A stretch of 64,000 bases of DNA from Pandoraea vervacti (GTDB taxonomy: Bacteria; Pseudomonadota; Gammaproteobacteria; Burkholderiales; Burkholderiaceae), in the NCBI RefSeq assembly GCF_000934605.2, contig NZ_CP010897.2, forward strand, positions 558,001 to 622,000. Reading direction: 5' to 3'. The first letter of the stretch is position 1, and each line of letters begins with the position of its first letter. Shown here in pieces: positions 1-8,842 of this stretch. The translations under genes were made by a program, and so were the position numbers. The notes beneath the pieces are model-generated. The model saw nothing but the letters and a program-made list of their open reading frames with translations, did no database searches and was not told the origin of the DNA.

Positions 1-65
1 TCGTGTCCAACGTCGAGCACGTGGTCCGTATCCGTACTGGAGAGACCGGCGAAGACGCGCTGTAA
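1..65 (+). CDS. glnK: Nitrogen regulatory protein P-II, C-terminal end (partial)
   Basis: Only the last 20 codons are in the window. They translate to VSNVEHVVRIRTGETGEDAL followed by TAA at 63-65. The segment IRTGETGE is the conserved C-terminus of GlnB/GlnK trimeric signalling proteins. These sense 2-oxoglutarate and ATP/ADP and, as GlnK, bind and block the AmtB ammonium channel. The gene lies 25 bp upstream of amtB on the same strand, the classic glnK-amtB operon, which favours GlnK over GlnB. The rest of the gene, including the T-loop tyrosine, is outside the window. Confidence 0.85.
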   Translation, partial: VSNVEHVVRIRTGETGEDAL

Positions 66-90
66 AGGTCCCACAAAAGAGACAATAATC

Positions 91-1629
91 ATGAAAAAAC
101 TGCTTGCCAAACTCTTGCTCGCCGCCGCCTTCGCGGGCGTCGTGGGCACCATGGGCCTCGGCTCGAGCGCTGCACTGGCGCAGGACGCCTCGGCGCCTGC
201 CGCCGCTTCGGCAACGGCCGCGCCTGCGTCTGCTGCTGCGACGGCGACCCCTGCGGCCGCACCGGCGCCTGCCGCTCAGGCCGCCGCACCGGCCGCGCCT
301 GCCGCGGCAACGCCTGTGCCGCCGAACAAGGGCGACACGGCGTGGCTGCTCACTTGCACGGCATTCGTCATTCTCATGACGCTGCCAGGCCTGGGTCTGT
401 TCTACGGCGGTCTCGTGCGCTCGAAGAACATGCTCTCGGTGCTGATGCAGTGTTTCATCATCTTCTCGCTGGTGGTCGTGCTCTGGGCGATCTACGGCTA
501 TAGCATCGCATTCACGGAAGGCGGGGCGTTCTTCGGCGGCTTCGATCGCATCTTCCTCAAGGGCATGACGCCGGACTCGGTGGCCGCGACCTTCAGCAAG
601 GGCGTGAATGTGCCCGAGTACGCCTACATGGCGTTCCAGGCCGCTTTCGCTGCCATCACCTGCGCGCTGATCGTCGGCGCCTTTGCCGAGCGCGCCCGGT
701 TCTCGGCGGTGCTGCTCTTCACGGTGATCTGGTTCACGTTCTCGTACCTGCCGATGGCCCACATGGTGTGGTTCTGGGCCGGCCCGGATGCCTACGTCGA
801 CGCCGCTGCTGCCGACGCCGCCAACGCACACGCCGGCTGGTTGTTCCAGAAGGGGGCGCTCGATTACGCCGGTGGTACGGTGGTGCACATCAACGCGGCG
901 ATTGCCGGTCTGGTGGGCTCGTACATGGTCGGCAAGCGTGTGGGTTTCGGCAAGGAAGCGTTCAAGCCGCACTCGCTCACCATGACGATGATCGGCGCCT
1001 CGCTGCTCTGGTTCGGCTGGTTCGGCTTTAACGCCGGCTCGGGTCTGGAAGCCAATGGCGGCGCTGCGCTCGCCTTCGTCAACACGCTGCTGGCCACTGC
1101 CGCCGCTACGCTGTCCTGGACGGCCGGTGAGTGGATCGGCAAGGGCAAGCCGTCGATGCTGGGTGGCGCCTCGGGGGCTGTGGCCGGTCTGGTGGCCGTC
1201 ACCCCGGCGGCAGGCTTCGTCGGGCCGATGGGCTCGATCGTGCTCGGCCTGCTCGCCGGTGTGATCTGCCTGTGGGGCGTGAACGGTCTGAAGCGTCTGC
1301 TCAAGGCGGACGACGCGCTCGACGTGTTCGGCGTGCACGGTGTGGGCGGTATGCTCGGCGCGCTTCTGACGGGCGTGTTCGCTGCCCCGTCGCTGGGCGG
1401 CACGGGTATCTACGACTACGTGGCCAATGCCGTGGCGCCGGATTATTCGATCGGCGGGCAGGTCTGGATTCAGTTCCAGGGCGTTGTGACCACGCTCGTG
1501 TGGTCGGGTGTGGTCGCCTTCATCGCCTTCAAGATTGCGGACATCGTGCTGGGCTTGCGTGTGCCGGAAGACGAAGAACGCGAAGGCCTGGACATCACCT
1601 CGCACGGTGAGTCGGCCTACCACAACTGA
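91..1629 (+). CDS. amtB: Ammonium transporter AmtB
   Basis: A 512-residue inner-membrane ammonium channel. Residues 1-30 form a signal peptide ending ALA-QD. A long Ala/Pro-rich, nearly uncharged stretch follows to about residue 85, and then the Amt core starts at NKGDTAWLL. The two pore histidines are visible in VVHINAAIAGL and in DVFGVHGVGG, and helices typical of the 11-TM fold run to about residue 485. E. coli AmtB is about 428 residues, so the excess is mainly the Ala/Pro segment, expected on the periplasmic side. The gene is co-transcribed with glnK just upstream, consistent with GlnK gating under nitrogen control. A strong terminator lies at 1730-1758. Confidence 0.96.
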   Translation: MKKLLAKLLLAAAFAGVVGTMGLGSSAALAQDASAPAAASATAAPASAAATATPAAAPAPAAQAAAPAAPAAATPVPPNKGDTAWLLTCTAFVILMTLPGLGLFYGGLVRSKNMLSVLMQCFIIFSLVVVLWAIYGYSIAFTEGGAFFGGFDRIFLKGMTPDSVAATFSKGVNVPEYAYMAFQAAFAAITCALIVGAFAERARFSAVLLFTVIWFTFSYLPMAHMVWFWAGPDAYVDAAAADAANAHAGWLFQKGALDYAGGTVVHINAAIAGLVGSYMVGKRVGFGKEAFKPHSLTMTMIGASLLWFGWFGFNAGSGLEANGGAALAFVNTLLATAAATLSWTAGEWIGKGKPSMLGGASGAVAGLVAVTPAAGFVGPMGSIVLGLLAGVICLWGVNGLKRLLKADDALDVFGVHGVGGMLGALLTGVFAAPSLGGTGIYDYVANAVAPDYSIGGQVWIQFQGVVTTLVWSGVVAFIAFKIADIVLGLRVPEDEEREGLDITSHGESAYHN

Positions 1630-1935
1630 TCTGACCTCATCGCAAGGTTGAAAGGATTTGCCCCGGCGTAAGCCGGGCTGACAGAAGGAGTCGCTGGTGG
1701 TCGGTCGGACAGCCGGCACCGGCATTGCGCGGGCACCCGTCGGGTGCCCGTTTTTTTTGCCCGGCGATGGCAGGCGTGCCAAACGCATGCTTGCGATCGG
1801 GCATTTCGTCCCCATGTCTTCTCACCGCATCGCACCGCGGTTTCCCGGCTGGAGCCCCTTCGTGGGGCATGGCAAACGGCGGGGGCGCCGGGCGGATGCT
1901 CTACAATCGATATTCCATCTGGATATGAGAGAAGC
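1630..1935. other. Intergenic region amtB-gshA
   Basis: This 306-bp gap holds the amtB terminator (1730-1758) and a possible -10 hexamer TACAAT at 1902-1907 in front of gshA, for which I see no good -35 partner. Open frames here lack gene-like features. Confidence 0.5.
1730..1758 (+). terminator. Rho-independent terminator of glnK-amtB
   Basis: A perfect 9-bp stem (1730-1738 with 1742-1750, CGGGCACCC/GGGTGCCCG) with a 3-nt loop is followed directly by eight T residues (1751-1758). It lies about 100 bp after the amtB stop codon. Confidence 0.95.
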
Positions 1936-3225
1936 ATGGTTCCGCATCTCGTCACGGCCCTGAAAGGCCCCTTGCTCGACCTGGAAAAGAAGATTCTCGA
2001 TGCGACGCCCGCCATCGAGCGCTGGTTCCGGCTCGAGTGGCAGGAACACACACCGCCGTTCTATTGTTCGGTCGACCTGCGAAATGCCGGCTTCAAGCTC
2101 GCTCCCGTCGACACCAACCTCTTCCCCGGTGGTTTCAACAATCTGGCGCCCGAGGTCCTGCCGCTCGCCGTGCAGGCTGCGATGGCCGCCATCGAGAAAA
2201 TCTGCCCCGATGCCAAGAATCTGCTGCTGATTCCCGAACGTCATACGCGTAACTCGTTTTATTTGCAGAACATTGCGCGTCTGTCGACGATCATGCGTCA
2301 CGCCGGTTTGCATGTGCGGCTGGGAAGTCTGTCGGACGACATTACCGAACCGACGACCATCGAGCTGCCCGACGGCCAGCATGTCGTGATCGAGCCGCTG
2401 GAGCGCACCCCGCGCCGTCTGGGACTCAAGAACTTCGATCCGTGCTCGATTCTGCTCAATAACGATCTGTCGGCTGGCATTCCGCCGATTCTGGAAGGCC
2501 TGCACGAGCAGTATCTGTTGCCGCCGCTGCACGCCGGCTGGGCCATGCGCCGCAAGAGCCAGCATTTCTCGGCGTACGACGACATCGTCAAGAAGTTCTC
2601 GAAGATGATCGACGTCGACCAATGGATGCTCAATCCGTACTTTGCGAAGTGCGAGGGCGTTGATTTCGACGAAGGAGTGGGCGAGGAAAAGCTTGCCGAC
2701 ACGGTCGACGCAGTGCTCAAGAAGATCAACAAGAAGTATCGCGAGTACGGCATCACCGAGAAGCCGTTCGTTGTGATCAAGGCGGATGCCGGCACTTACG
2801 GCATGGGCGTGATGATGGTGCACGACGCCGCCGAGCTCAAAAACCTGAATCGCCGCGAGCGCACGAAGATGAGCGTGGTGAAGGAAGGACTCGAAGTGCA
2901 CGACTTCATCGTGCAGGAAGGCGTCTACACGTTCGAGCGCATCAATGAAGCGGTGGCCGAGCCGGTCGTCTACATGATCGATCGCTATGTGGTGGGCGGC
3001 TTCTATCGCGTGCACACCGGCCGGGGTACCGACGAGAACCTGAACGCGCCGGGCATGCACTTCGTGCCGCTCGCATTCGAGCACACGGCGCTTCCCGACG
3101 TCCACGCCAAGCCGGGGGCGGCGCCGCCCAATCGCTTCTACATGTATGGCGTGGTGGCACGGCTTGCGTTGCTCGCGGCATCGGTCGAACTCGAGCGCAC
3201 CGATCCGGACCCGGAAACCTATTGA
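1936..3225 (+). CDS. gshA: Glutamate-cysteine ligase
   Basis: 429 residues from the ATG at 1936 (MVPHLVTALKGPLLDLEKKI). An in-frame extension upstream has no ribosome site and runs through the amtB terminator, so it is rejected. The protein resembles the proteobacterial GshA family (Pfam GshA type) found in Burkholderiales, with a GGFNNL motif near residue 65 and an IKADAGTYGMGVMMV segment near residue 285. This family is distinct from the E. coli-type GshA. The enzyme forms gamma-glutamylcysteine from glutamate and cysteine with ATP, the first step of glutathione synthesis. gshB, for the second step, lies 1.9 kb downstream on the same strand, separated by a LuxR-HTH gene. Confidence 0.93.
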   Translation: MVPHLVTALKGPLLDLEKKILDATPAIERWFRLEWQEHTPPFYCSVDLRNAGFKLAPVDTNLFPGGFNNLAPEVLPLAVQAAMAAIEKICPDAKNLLLIPERHTRNSFYLQNIARLSTIMRHAGLHVRLGSLSDDITEPTTIELPDGQHVVIEPLERTPRRLGLKNFDPCSILLNNDLSAGIPPILEGLHEQYLLPPLHAGWAMRRKSQHFSAYDDIVKKFSKMIDVDQWMLNPYFAKCEGVDFDEGVGEEKLADTVDAVLKKINKKYREYGITEKPFVVIKADAGTYGMGVMMVHDAAELKNLNRRERTKMSVVKEGLEVHDFIVQEGVYTFERINEAVAEPVVYMIDRYVVGGFYRVHTGRGTDENLNAPGMHFVPLAFEHTALPDVHAKPGAAPPNRFYMYGVVARLALLAASVELERTDPDPETY

Positions 3226-3381
3226 GCGACGTCGGCGCATGGGCTGTCGCGCACCGAGTGACAGCCCGCTGCGTACTTCGGGGCGCAGAGCCGTTTTGAG
3301 AAGTTTCTGATTTTGATGTGGGGCGCGGTCCGGCTGGCGGCGCTCCCATGGGCTTCTCTGTCAGAGAAGCGAAACGAAAAA

Positions 3382-3415
3382 GACGCCCGGCCGGCCCCCC
3401 GACTAGCCGGGCGTC
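3382..3415. terminator. Hairpin after gshA, possibly bidirectional terminator
   Basis: Arms GACGCCCGGC (3382-3391) and GCCGGGCGTC (3406-3415) pair perfectly. The T-rich side is on the - strand (an A-tract at 3377-3381 on the + strand); the + strand side has only ACATTT. It is a good terminator by shape for - strand transcripts and a moderate one for gshA. Confidence 0.5.
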
Positions 3416-3588
3416 ACATTTGCCGGCCGCCTCATGCAACGGCCGGAAATCGGGGCTTTCCTGGGCGGTCCCCCCCGCAAACTGGTTCCCTTCGCTTCTC
3501 CTTCATTCTTCGGATCGGTGTACTGTGCCGGTCCGTCGTCCGGTTCGCGTCAGTCATGTAGCGATGATGCGGCGGTTCGACGCATCCA

Positions 3589-3610
3589 ACATCCCCCGAA
3601 TGGGGGATGT
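3589..3610. promoter_or_regulatory. Perfect dyad upstream of the LuxR-HTH gene
   Basis: ACATCCCCC (3589-3597) and GGGGGATGT (3602-3610) form a perfect 9-bp inverted repeat around a 4-nt spacer. It is 76 bp upstream of the chosen start at 3686 and has no T-tract, so an operator is as likely as a hairpin. Its binding protein is unknown; autoregulation by the downstream HTH protein is one option. Confidence 0.4.
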
Positions 3611-3685
3611 CCGTCCATGTTCAAGTGGAATAGGAAATTTCCTCGACGATCCTCGGGATGGTTCTTGACTGGGAGAGACAGGCGA

Positions 3686-4978
3686 ATGCAGGGGGATTTG
3701 CGCACATGCCTTCGTCAAATGCATCAGTTGCCGGTCCCCACGCTCGGCTATCTGCCGCTGTGGCTGGAGACGTTACGCCTGTGGCTGGATGCCGACAGCG
3801 TGGCCGCACTCTGGTGTCCCGCGCCTGAGACGACCGAAGTGGTGACGGCCGACGCAGCGGCAGCGGGCGGCGCTTGTTGGTATGCGCCTCAGGCGTCGGT
3901 CGCGGCGTGTGAACGTCTTGCCGCTGGCGCAGCGCTGATGCCGCCTGCGGCAGCGCTGCAACACGCGTTGGTCGACGGTGCGATGCTGCGCGCTCATGCG
4001 CGGCATGAACGGCATGAACGCCACGCAGGACATCGGCAGCGTGGCGGCAAGCGCTGCGTGGCGGACATGCTGCGTCGCCCGGCAGAACTGAGCGCATGCC
4101 TGGCCGACGGCGATGTGCTCGATGTCTGCCTTTTGCCGGTGGCGCGCGCCGCCGACGCGCGGCCGCCTTGCGATGACACCGCCGCACTCTGTGCGACGTC
4201 GATTGGCGCGTTACGTTTGCTCGTGTCGCGCGGCCGCGAGCGCCCGTCGTTCACGACGCGCGAAATCGGCGCGTTCGAAATGGCCGCAGCGGAGTTCTCC
4301 GTCGTGCCGGAACGCCCTCAATTCCCGCCGTTCGGTGCGATGGTGCCTGCGTCGCCGGAAGTCGTTCAGGAGACGACTCGTGCCCATTGTGCCGATATCG
4401 CGGGCACGCTCGTGTGGCGCGGACGGCAGCCGGAGTGGGCGGATCCTGCGGCACTCGCGCTCATGCGTCGGGTCTGGCGACACGCGCCTGGGCGTGGGTG
4501 GCCCGACGCCTGTGTGGTGGTTCAGGCATGCCAGCGTCTCGCTGACGACCTGACGCGGTATCCGGGCGGCAACGCTTCCGCCCTCGCGCAGGTAGGTGCG
4601 CGTGTCCCCGTGCCCGGCGGCACGCTGCATTTGCACGCCACGCACCTGTGCGGCATGGGCGGCGGTGCGACCGAGCGCGTGCGCATCGCGCTGCATCTCG
4701 TCGTGCCACCCGCCATGCGGTTGCTGCAGCGATTGTGCGAGACGGCGCTCACGCCTGTACAGCGTGAGATTGCAATGCGCTTGCTGGCCGGACAGTCGCG
4801 CACTGCGACGCGTGAAGCGTGCGCGATCGGTGTGCAGACGCTCAAGACGCATCTGTCACTCATGCGTGCGCGACTCGACCCGGTGCGCGACGCGTCGTTG
4901 CTGCTGGGGCTGGGCGGAATGGGTGCAGCAGGCGCCGTCGACGCGACCAGAGGGGACGCGAGCGCTGCCCGGCCGTGA
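3686..4978 (+). CDS. LuxR-family HTH protein of unknown function
   Basis: 430 residues from ATG 3686, preceded by GGGAGAG at a spacing of about 8 nt; an ATG at 3617 is an alternative start. The only recognisable domain is a C-terminal LuxR/FixJ-type helix-turn-helix, LTPVQREIAMRLLAGQSRTA then VQTLKTHLSLMRARLDP. The preceding roughly 330 residues are Ala/Arg/Cys-rich and match no sensor domain I recognise; there is no receiver aspartate pattern and no obvious autoinducer pocket. It is probably a transcription regulator. It lies between gshA and gshB, so regulation of glutathione genes is possible, but nothing in the sequence shows it. Confidence 0.7.
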   Translation: MQGDLRTCLRQMHQLPVPTLGYLPLWLETLRLWLDADSVAALWCPAPETTEVVTADAAAAGGACWYAPQASVAACERLAAGAALMPPAAALQHALVDGAMLRAHARHERHERHAGHRQRGGKRCVADMLRRPAELSACLADGDVLDVCLLPVARAADARPPCDDTAALCATSIGALRLLVSRGRERPSFTTREIGAFEMAAAEFSVVPERPQFPPFGAMVPASPEVVQETTRAHCADIAGTLVWRGRQPEWADPAALALMRRVWRHAPGRGWPDACVVVQACQRLADDLTRYPGGNASALAQVGARVPVPGGTLHLHATHLCGMGGGATERVRIALHLVVPPAMRLLQRLCETALTPVQREIAMRLLAGQSRTATREACAIGVQTLKTHLSLMRARLDPVRDASLLLGLGGMGAAGAVDATRGDASAARP

Positions 4979-5111
4979 TTTTCTCTACCAAAACTATTCC
5001 GAGGCAAGGCAATGCGGTACGCAGCGGCAAAACGACGCCTCGGCTAGAATAGACGCCTGTCGCCGCAGCTTGCGGTGTGTGCATCCGAACCTCCAAGATT
5101 CCCGCCGATCG

Positions 5112-6050
5112 ATGCAGATTCTCTTTATCGCCGACCCGCTCGACCAATTCAAGATCTACAAGGACACCACGTTCTCGATGATGCGCGAAGGCGCGCGTCG
5201 CGGGCACCGCATCTTCGCTTGCGAGCCGCACGAGATGGCGTGGCAAGGCGCAACGGTCGATGCGCGCGTGAAGGAAATTCGTCTGACGGGAGACGCGCAC
5301 ACCTGGTATGAAGTCGTCGATACGCGTGTGGCAGCGCTCGCCGAATTCGACGCGGTGCTCATGCGCAAGGACCCGCCGTTCGACATGGAGTACATCAACG
5401 CCACGTGGCTGCTCGAAATTGCCGAGCGCGCCGGTGCGCGTGTCTTCAACAAGCCCAGCGCGATTCGCGATCACTCGGAAAAGCTGGCGATTGCCGAATT
5501 CGGCCAATTCGTGGCGCCTACGCTGGTCACGCGCGACGCCGTGCGTCTGCGCGCCTTTCACGCGGAACATGGCGACGTGATCTACAAGCCGCTTGACGGC
5601 ATGGGGGGCACGGGCGTGTTCCGCATCGGTCCGGATGGCCGTAATCTCGGCTCGGTGATTGAAATGCTGGGTGAGAACGGGGCGCGTTCGGTCATGGCGC
5701 AACGCTTCATTCCGGATATCAAGCTCGGCGACAAGCGAGTGCTCGTGATCGGCGGCAAAGTGGTGCCCCATTCGCTCGCGCGCATTCCGCAAGGGAACGA
5801 AGTGCGCGGCAACCTCGCGGCGGGCGGCCTTGGCGAGGCCCGCGACCTCTCGGCGCGCGATCGTCAGATTGCCGAAGCGCTGGCGCCGGTTCTCTGGCAA
5901 CGCGGCCTGTTGCTCGTGGGCCTCGACGTCATCGGCGATTACCTCACGGAGGTGAACGTCACGAGTCCGACGTGCTTCCAGGAAATCACCGACCAGACCG
6001 GTTTCGACGTGCCGAAGATGTTTATCGACGCGCTCGAACTGGCCGTCTGA
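5112..6050 (+). CDS. gshB: Glutathione synthetase
   Basis: 312 residues from ATG 5112 (MQILFIADPLDQFKIYKDTT); the family length is about 315. ATP-grasp enzyme that joins glycine to gamma-glutamylcysteine. Family marks are the N-terminal IADPLD, LMRKDPPFDMEYI near residue 80, the ATP-binding stretch VIYKPLDGMGGTGVF and, near the C-terminus, LTEVNVTSPTCFQEI. An in-frame extension back to 4596 overlaps the upstream regulator in another frame and is rejected. A TAGAAT hexamer at 5045-5050 may serve as a -10 element. The next genes encode a PTS relay, an order seen in related Burkholderiales. Confidence 0.96.
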   Translation: MQILFIADPLDQFKIYKDTTFSMMREGARRGHRIFACEPHEMAWQGATVDARVKEIRLTGDAHTWYEVVDTRVAALAEFDAVLMRKDPPFDMEYINATWLLEIAERAGARVFNKPSAIRDHSEKLAIAEFGQFVAPTLVTRDAVRLRAFHAEHGDVIYKPLDGMGGTGVFRIGPDGRNLGSVIEMLGENGARSVMAQRFIPDIKLGDKRVLVIGGKVVPHSLARIPQGNEVRGNLAAGGLGEARDLSARDRQIAEALAPVLWQRGLLLVGLDVIGDYLTEVNVTSPTCFQEITDQTGFDVPKMFIDALELAV

Positions 6051-6063
6051 CGCGGATGTGAAA

Positions 6064-6103
6064 AGGGTTCGTGCGGCAAAAAACCGCGTCGGGGTCGAAC
6101 CCT
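6064..6103. other. Inverted repeat after gshB
   Basis: Outer arms AGGGTTCG (6064-6071) and CGAACCCT (6096-6103) enclose a smaller GCGG/CCGC stem. It has no T-tract, so termination is uncertain. It could be a weak or Rho-assisted terminator, or an RNA structure in front of the PTS genes. Confidence 0.4.
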
Positions 6104-6236
6104 AACCTGCTGAAATTTCAGGAATAATTCGGGATTTTGTCGCGCCTGCTAAAATAAGAATCCCAAAATCGACAGGTTCGCGTTCGTCGTTGTGTTTGTA
6201 TCCAGAACACCTGCGGCGCCCGGCGTGCCTAGCATC

Positions 6237-6650
6237 ATGGCTGGAATTCTGATCATTGCCCACGCACCGCTGGCTTCGGCCCTTCGCGAGTGCGTCTCGC
6301 ACATCTACGGCGGGTGTCCGTCGCGCATCGGCGCGATCGACGTTGTCCCCGACCAGGACACGGCGGCGCTCGTAGACGTCGCAAAAGAACGCCTCGCGCA
6401 ACTGCACGAAGAGAACGGCGTGCTGGTGCTCACCGATCTGTTCGGGGCGACGCCCTCGAACGTGGCGGCGCAACTCGTGGGGCCGAAGGTGCGCGTGCTC
6501 GCGGGCGTGAATCTGTCGATGCTCATCAAAGCGGTCTGCTATCGCTCGGTGCCCCTCGACACGCTGGCGGAGAAGGTGCTTTCGGGCGGATCTAAAGGTA
6601 TTCTGGAAGTCGGCGCGGGTGCGCCGGCCACACACACTACGTCACACTGA
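6237..6650 (+). CDS. PTS system EIIA component, mannose/fructose-type
   Basis: 137 residues from ATG 6237 (MAGILIIAHAPLA); an upstream in-frame ATG at 6192 would add 15 residues that do not fit the family. The phosphorylated histidine is His9 in IIAHAPLASAL, and VLVLTDLFGATPSNVA is the second EIIA-Man hallmark. It receives phosphate from HPr. HPr and EI follow at once (3-bp gap, then 143 bp) and no membrane EIIC permease is nearby. This suggests a regulatory relay, as for the PTS-Ntr-like or ManX-like relays of betaproteobacteria, rather than sugar uptake. Confidence 0.9.
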   Translation: MAGILIIAHAPLASALRECVSHIYGGCPSRIGAIDVVPDQDTAALVDVAKERLAQLHEENGVLVLTDLFGATPSNVAAQLVGPKVRVLAGVNLSMLIKAVCYRSVPLDTLAEKVLSGGSKGILEVGAGAPATHTTSH

Positions 6651-6653
6651 AAC

Positions 6654-6923
6654 ATGCTTCGACAAGAAACGACGATCGTAAATAAATTGGGCTTGCACGC
6701 CCGGGCATCCGCAAAGCTGACGCAGCTGGCGGCAAAATTTCAGAGTGAGGTCTGGCTGACCCGAAACGGTCGTCGGATCAACGCGAAGAGCATCATGGGC
6801 GTTATGATGCTGGCGGCCGGCATCGGCTCGAAGGTCGAAGTCGAGACCGAGGGCCCGGATGAAGCGCAGGCCATGCAGGAAATTCTCGACCTCATCGCGA
6901 ACAAGTTCGGCGAAGGGGAATAA
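6654..6923 (+). CDS. ptsH: Phosphocarrier protein HPr
   Basis: 89 residues. The EI phosphorylation site is His16 in NKLGLHARASAKLTQLA, and the regulatory serine motif KSIMGVMML is also conserved, so HPr-kinase control is possible. It relays phosphate from EI to EIIA. The ATG at 6654 lies 3 bp after the EIIA stop, suggesting translational coupling. Length and spacing of motifs are normal for the family. Confidence 0.95.
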   Translation: MLRQETTIVNKLGLHARASAKLTQLAAKFQSEVWLTRNGRRINAKSIMGVMMLAAGIGSKVEVETEGPDEAQAMQEILDLIANKFGEGE

Positions 6924-7066
6924 TACGTTGCTGTGGTGATGCGGCGTCGGCAGGCGCGCCGTGTCACGCTGGCCGTGCTTTCGCCGCACCGCCGCTCACT
7001 GTCCGCAACGACAGCCAACACACAGAATACGGTCGAATCACCCGCCTCTGAACTGGGGAGACTTCC

Positions 7067-8803
7067 TTGTCTTTCACCCTGCACGGCATTCCCGTTTCCC
7101 GCGGCATCGCGATCGGACGCGCCTATCTGCTTGCGCCCGCGACGCTCGATGTTCCGCACTATCTGCTCGATCCCAGCCAGATCGACGACGAGATCGCACG
7201 CTTCGAAAGCGCTCAGGCGACCGTCCAGCAAGAACTCGATACGCTCAAAGAGGAACTCCCTGACGACGCCCCCGGCGAGATGGGCGCGTTTCTCGACGTT
7301 CACTCCCTGATCCTCAACGACACGCTGCTCGTCGATGCCGTGATGAAGCTCATTCGCGAGCGCCGCTACAACGCCGAGTGGGCGCTCACGACGCAGCTCG
7401 AAGTGCTCGTCGCGCGTTTCGAAGACATCGAGGACGAATACCTTCGCGAGCGTCGCGCGGACATCGAGCAGGTGACCGAGCGCGTGCTCAAGGCGCTCGC
7501 CGGGAGCCCGGGCATTCGCCACGTGGCGACCGAGACGCCGCGCGACGACATGATCGTCGTGGCGCGCGACATCGCGCCAGCCGACATGCTGCAATTCAAG
7601 TCGCAGACGTTCAAGGGCTTTGTGACGGATCTCGGCGGCAAGACGTCGCACACGGCCATCGTGGCGCGCAGTCTCGGGATTCCCGCCGCTGTCGGCGTCG
7701 CCCAGGCCAGTCTGCTTATCAAGCAGGATGACGTCATCATCATCGACGGCGATCACGGTATCGTCATCGTCGACCCTGCGCCGATCGTGCTCGAGGAGTA
7801 CAGCTATCGCCAGAGCGAGCGTGCGCTCGAAGAGCGACGCCTGCAGCGTCTGAAGCATTCGCCGGCGCAGACCATCGACGGGACGCATATCGAGTTGCTC
7901 GCCAACATCGAACTGCCGGAGGATGCCAAGACCGCCGTGGCGGCGGGTGCTGTCGGCGTCGGCCTGTTCCGTACGGAATTCCTCTTCATGAACGAGGAGG
8001 AGGCGCCGGAGGAGGAAGCGCAGTTCGAGGCGTACAAACGTGCGGTCGAAGCGATGCAGGGGCTGCCGCTCACCATTCGCACCATCGACGTGGGCGCCGA
8101 CAAACCCCTCGACAGTCACGAGACGTACGAGACCGCGCCGAACCCGGCCCTGGGGTTGCGGGCGATTCGCTGGAGTTTGTCCGAACCGCGCATGTTCCTC
8201 ACGCAACTGCGCGCGATTTTGCGGGCTTCGGCGTTCGGCAAGGTGCAGATCCTGTTCCCGATGCTCGCGCATGCGCAGGAAATCGATCAGACGCTCGAAC
8301 TCGTGCGCGAAGCCAAGTCGCAACTCGACGCAGCAGGCTTGCTGTACGACCCGAACGTGAAGCTGGGCGCCATGATCGAGGTCCCGGCCGCCGCGCTTAC
8401 GGTGCCGATGTTCCTCAAGCGGCTCGACTTCCTGTCCATCGGTACGAACGATCTGATTCAGTACACGCTGGCCATCGACCGGGCGGACAATGCCGTCGCG
8501 CATCTGTACGACCCCCTGCATCCGGCCGTCCTTCGCCTGATCGCCATGACGATTCGCGAGGCACACGCCTTCGGTGTGCCGGTGGCGGTGTGCGGCGAGA
8601 TGGCAGGCGACCCGACGGCCACGCGTTTGCTGCTGGGCATGGGCCTGCGCGAATTCTCGATGCATCCGAGCCAGTTGCTGCAGGTCAAACAGGAAATTCT
8701 GCGGGCGCATTTGCCCGATCTGGAGCGGCCGGTGCAGGAGTTGCTCGCGGCGACGGAACCCGAGGAGATGCAGGCGGCGCTGGCGCGGCTGGCAGTCGCC
8801 TGA
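7067..8803 (+). CDS. ptsI: Phosphoenolpyruvate-protein phosphotransferase (enzyme I)
   Basis: 578 residues with a TTG start at 7067 (MSFTLHGIPVSRGIAIGRA), chosen because GGGGAG lies 6 nt upstream and the N-terminus matches EI exactly. The active histidine is in GGKTSHTAIVARS, the PEP-binding barrel carries VGVGLFRTEFLFM, and the C-terminal cysteine motif is VPVAVCGEMAGD. It moves phosphate from PEP to HPr. It closes the EIIA-HPr-EI operon and is followed by a strong terminator at 8843-8886. Confidence 0.96.
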   Translation: MSFTLHGIPVSRGIAIGRAYLLAPATLDVPHYLLDPSQIDDEIARFESAQATVQQELDTLKEELPDDAPGEMGAFLDVHSLILNDTLLVDAVMKLIRERRYNAEWALTTQLEVLVARFEDIEDEYLRERRADIEQVTERVLKALAGSPGIRHVATETPRDDMIVVARDIAPADMLQFKSQTFKGFVTDLGGKTSHTAIVARSLGIPAAVGVAQASLLIKQDDVIIIDGDHGIVIVDPAPIVLEEYSYRQSERALEERRLQRLKHSPAQTIDGTHIELLANIELPEDAKTAVAAGAVGVGLFRTEFLFMNEEEAPEEEAQFEAYKRAVEAMQGLPLTIRTIDVGADKPLDSHETYETAPNPALGLRAIRWSLSEPRMFLTQLRAILRASAFGKVQILFPMLAHAQEIDQTLELVREAKSQLDAAGLLYDPNVKLGAMIEVPAAALTVPMFLKRLDFLSIGTNDLIQYTLAIDRADNAVAHLYDPLHPAVLRLIAMTIREAHAFGVPVAVCGEMAGDPTATRLLLGMGLREFSMHPSQLLQVKQEILRAHLPDLERPVQELLAATEPEEMQAALARLAVA

Positions 8804-8842
8804 CCGATCGTCTCGAAAAACGCAGATCCCGTCGTCGCGCAA

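Larger units (their letters stand above)
3226..3685. other. Intergenic region with several inverted repeats
   Basis: This 460-bp gap contains three perfect dyads: 3241-3267 (8-bp arms GGGCTGTC), 3382-3415 (10-bp arms GACGCCCGGC) and 3589-3610 (9-bp arms). The first two probably end gshA transcription. No convincing small gene is seen. Confidence 0.5.
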
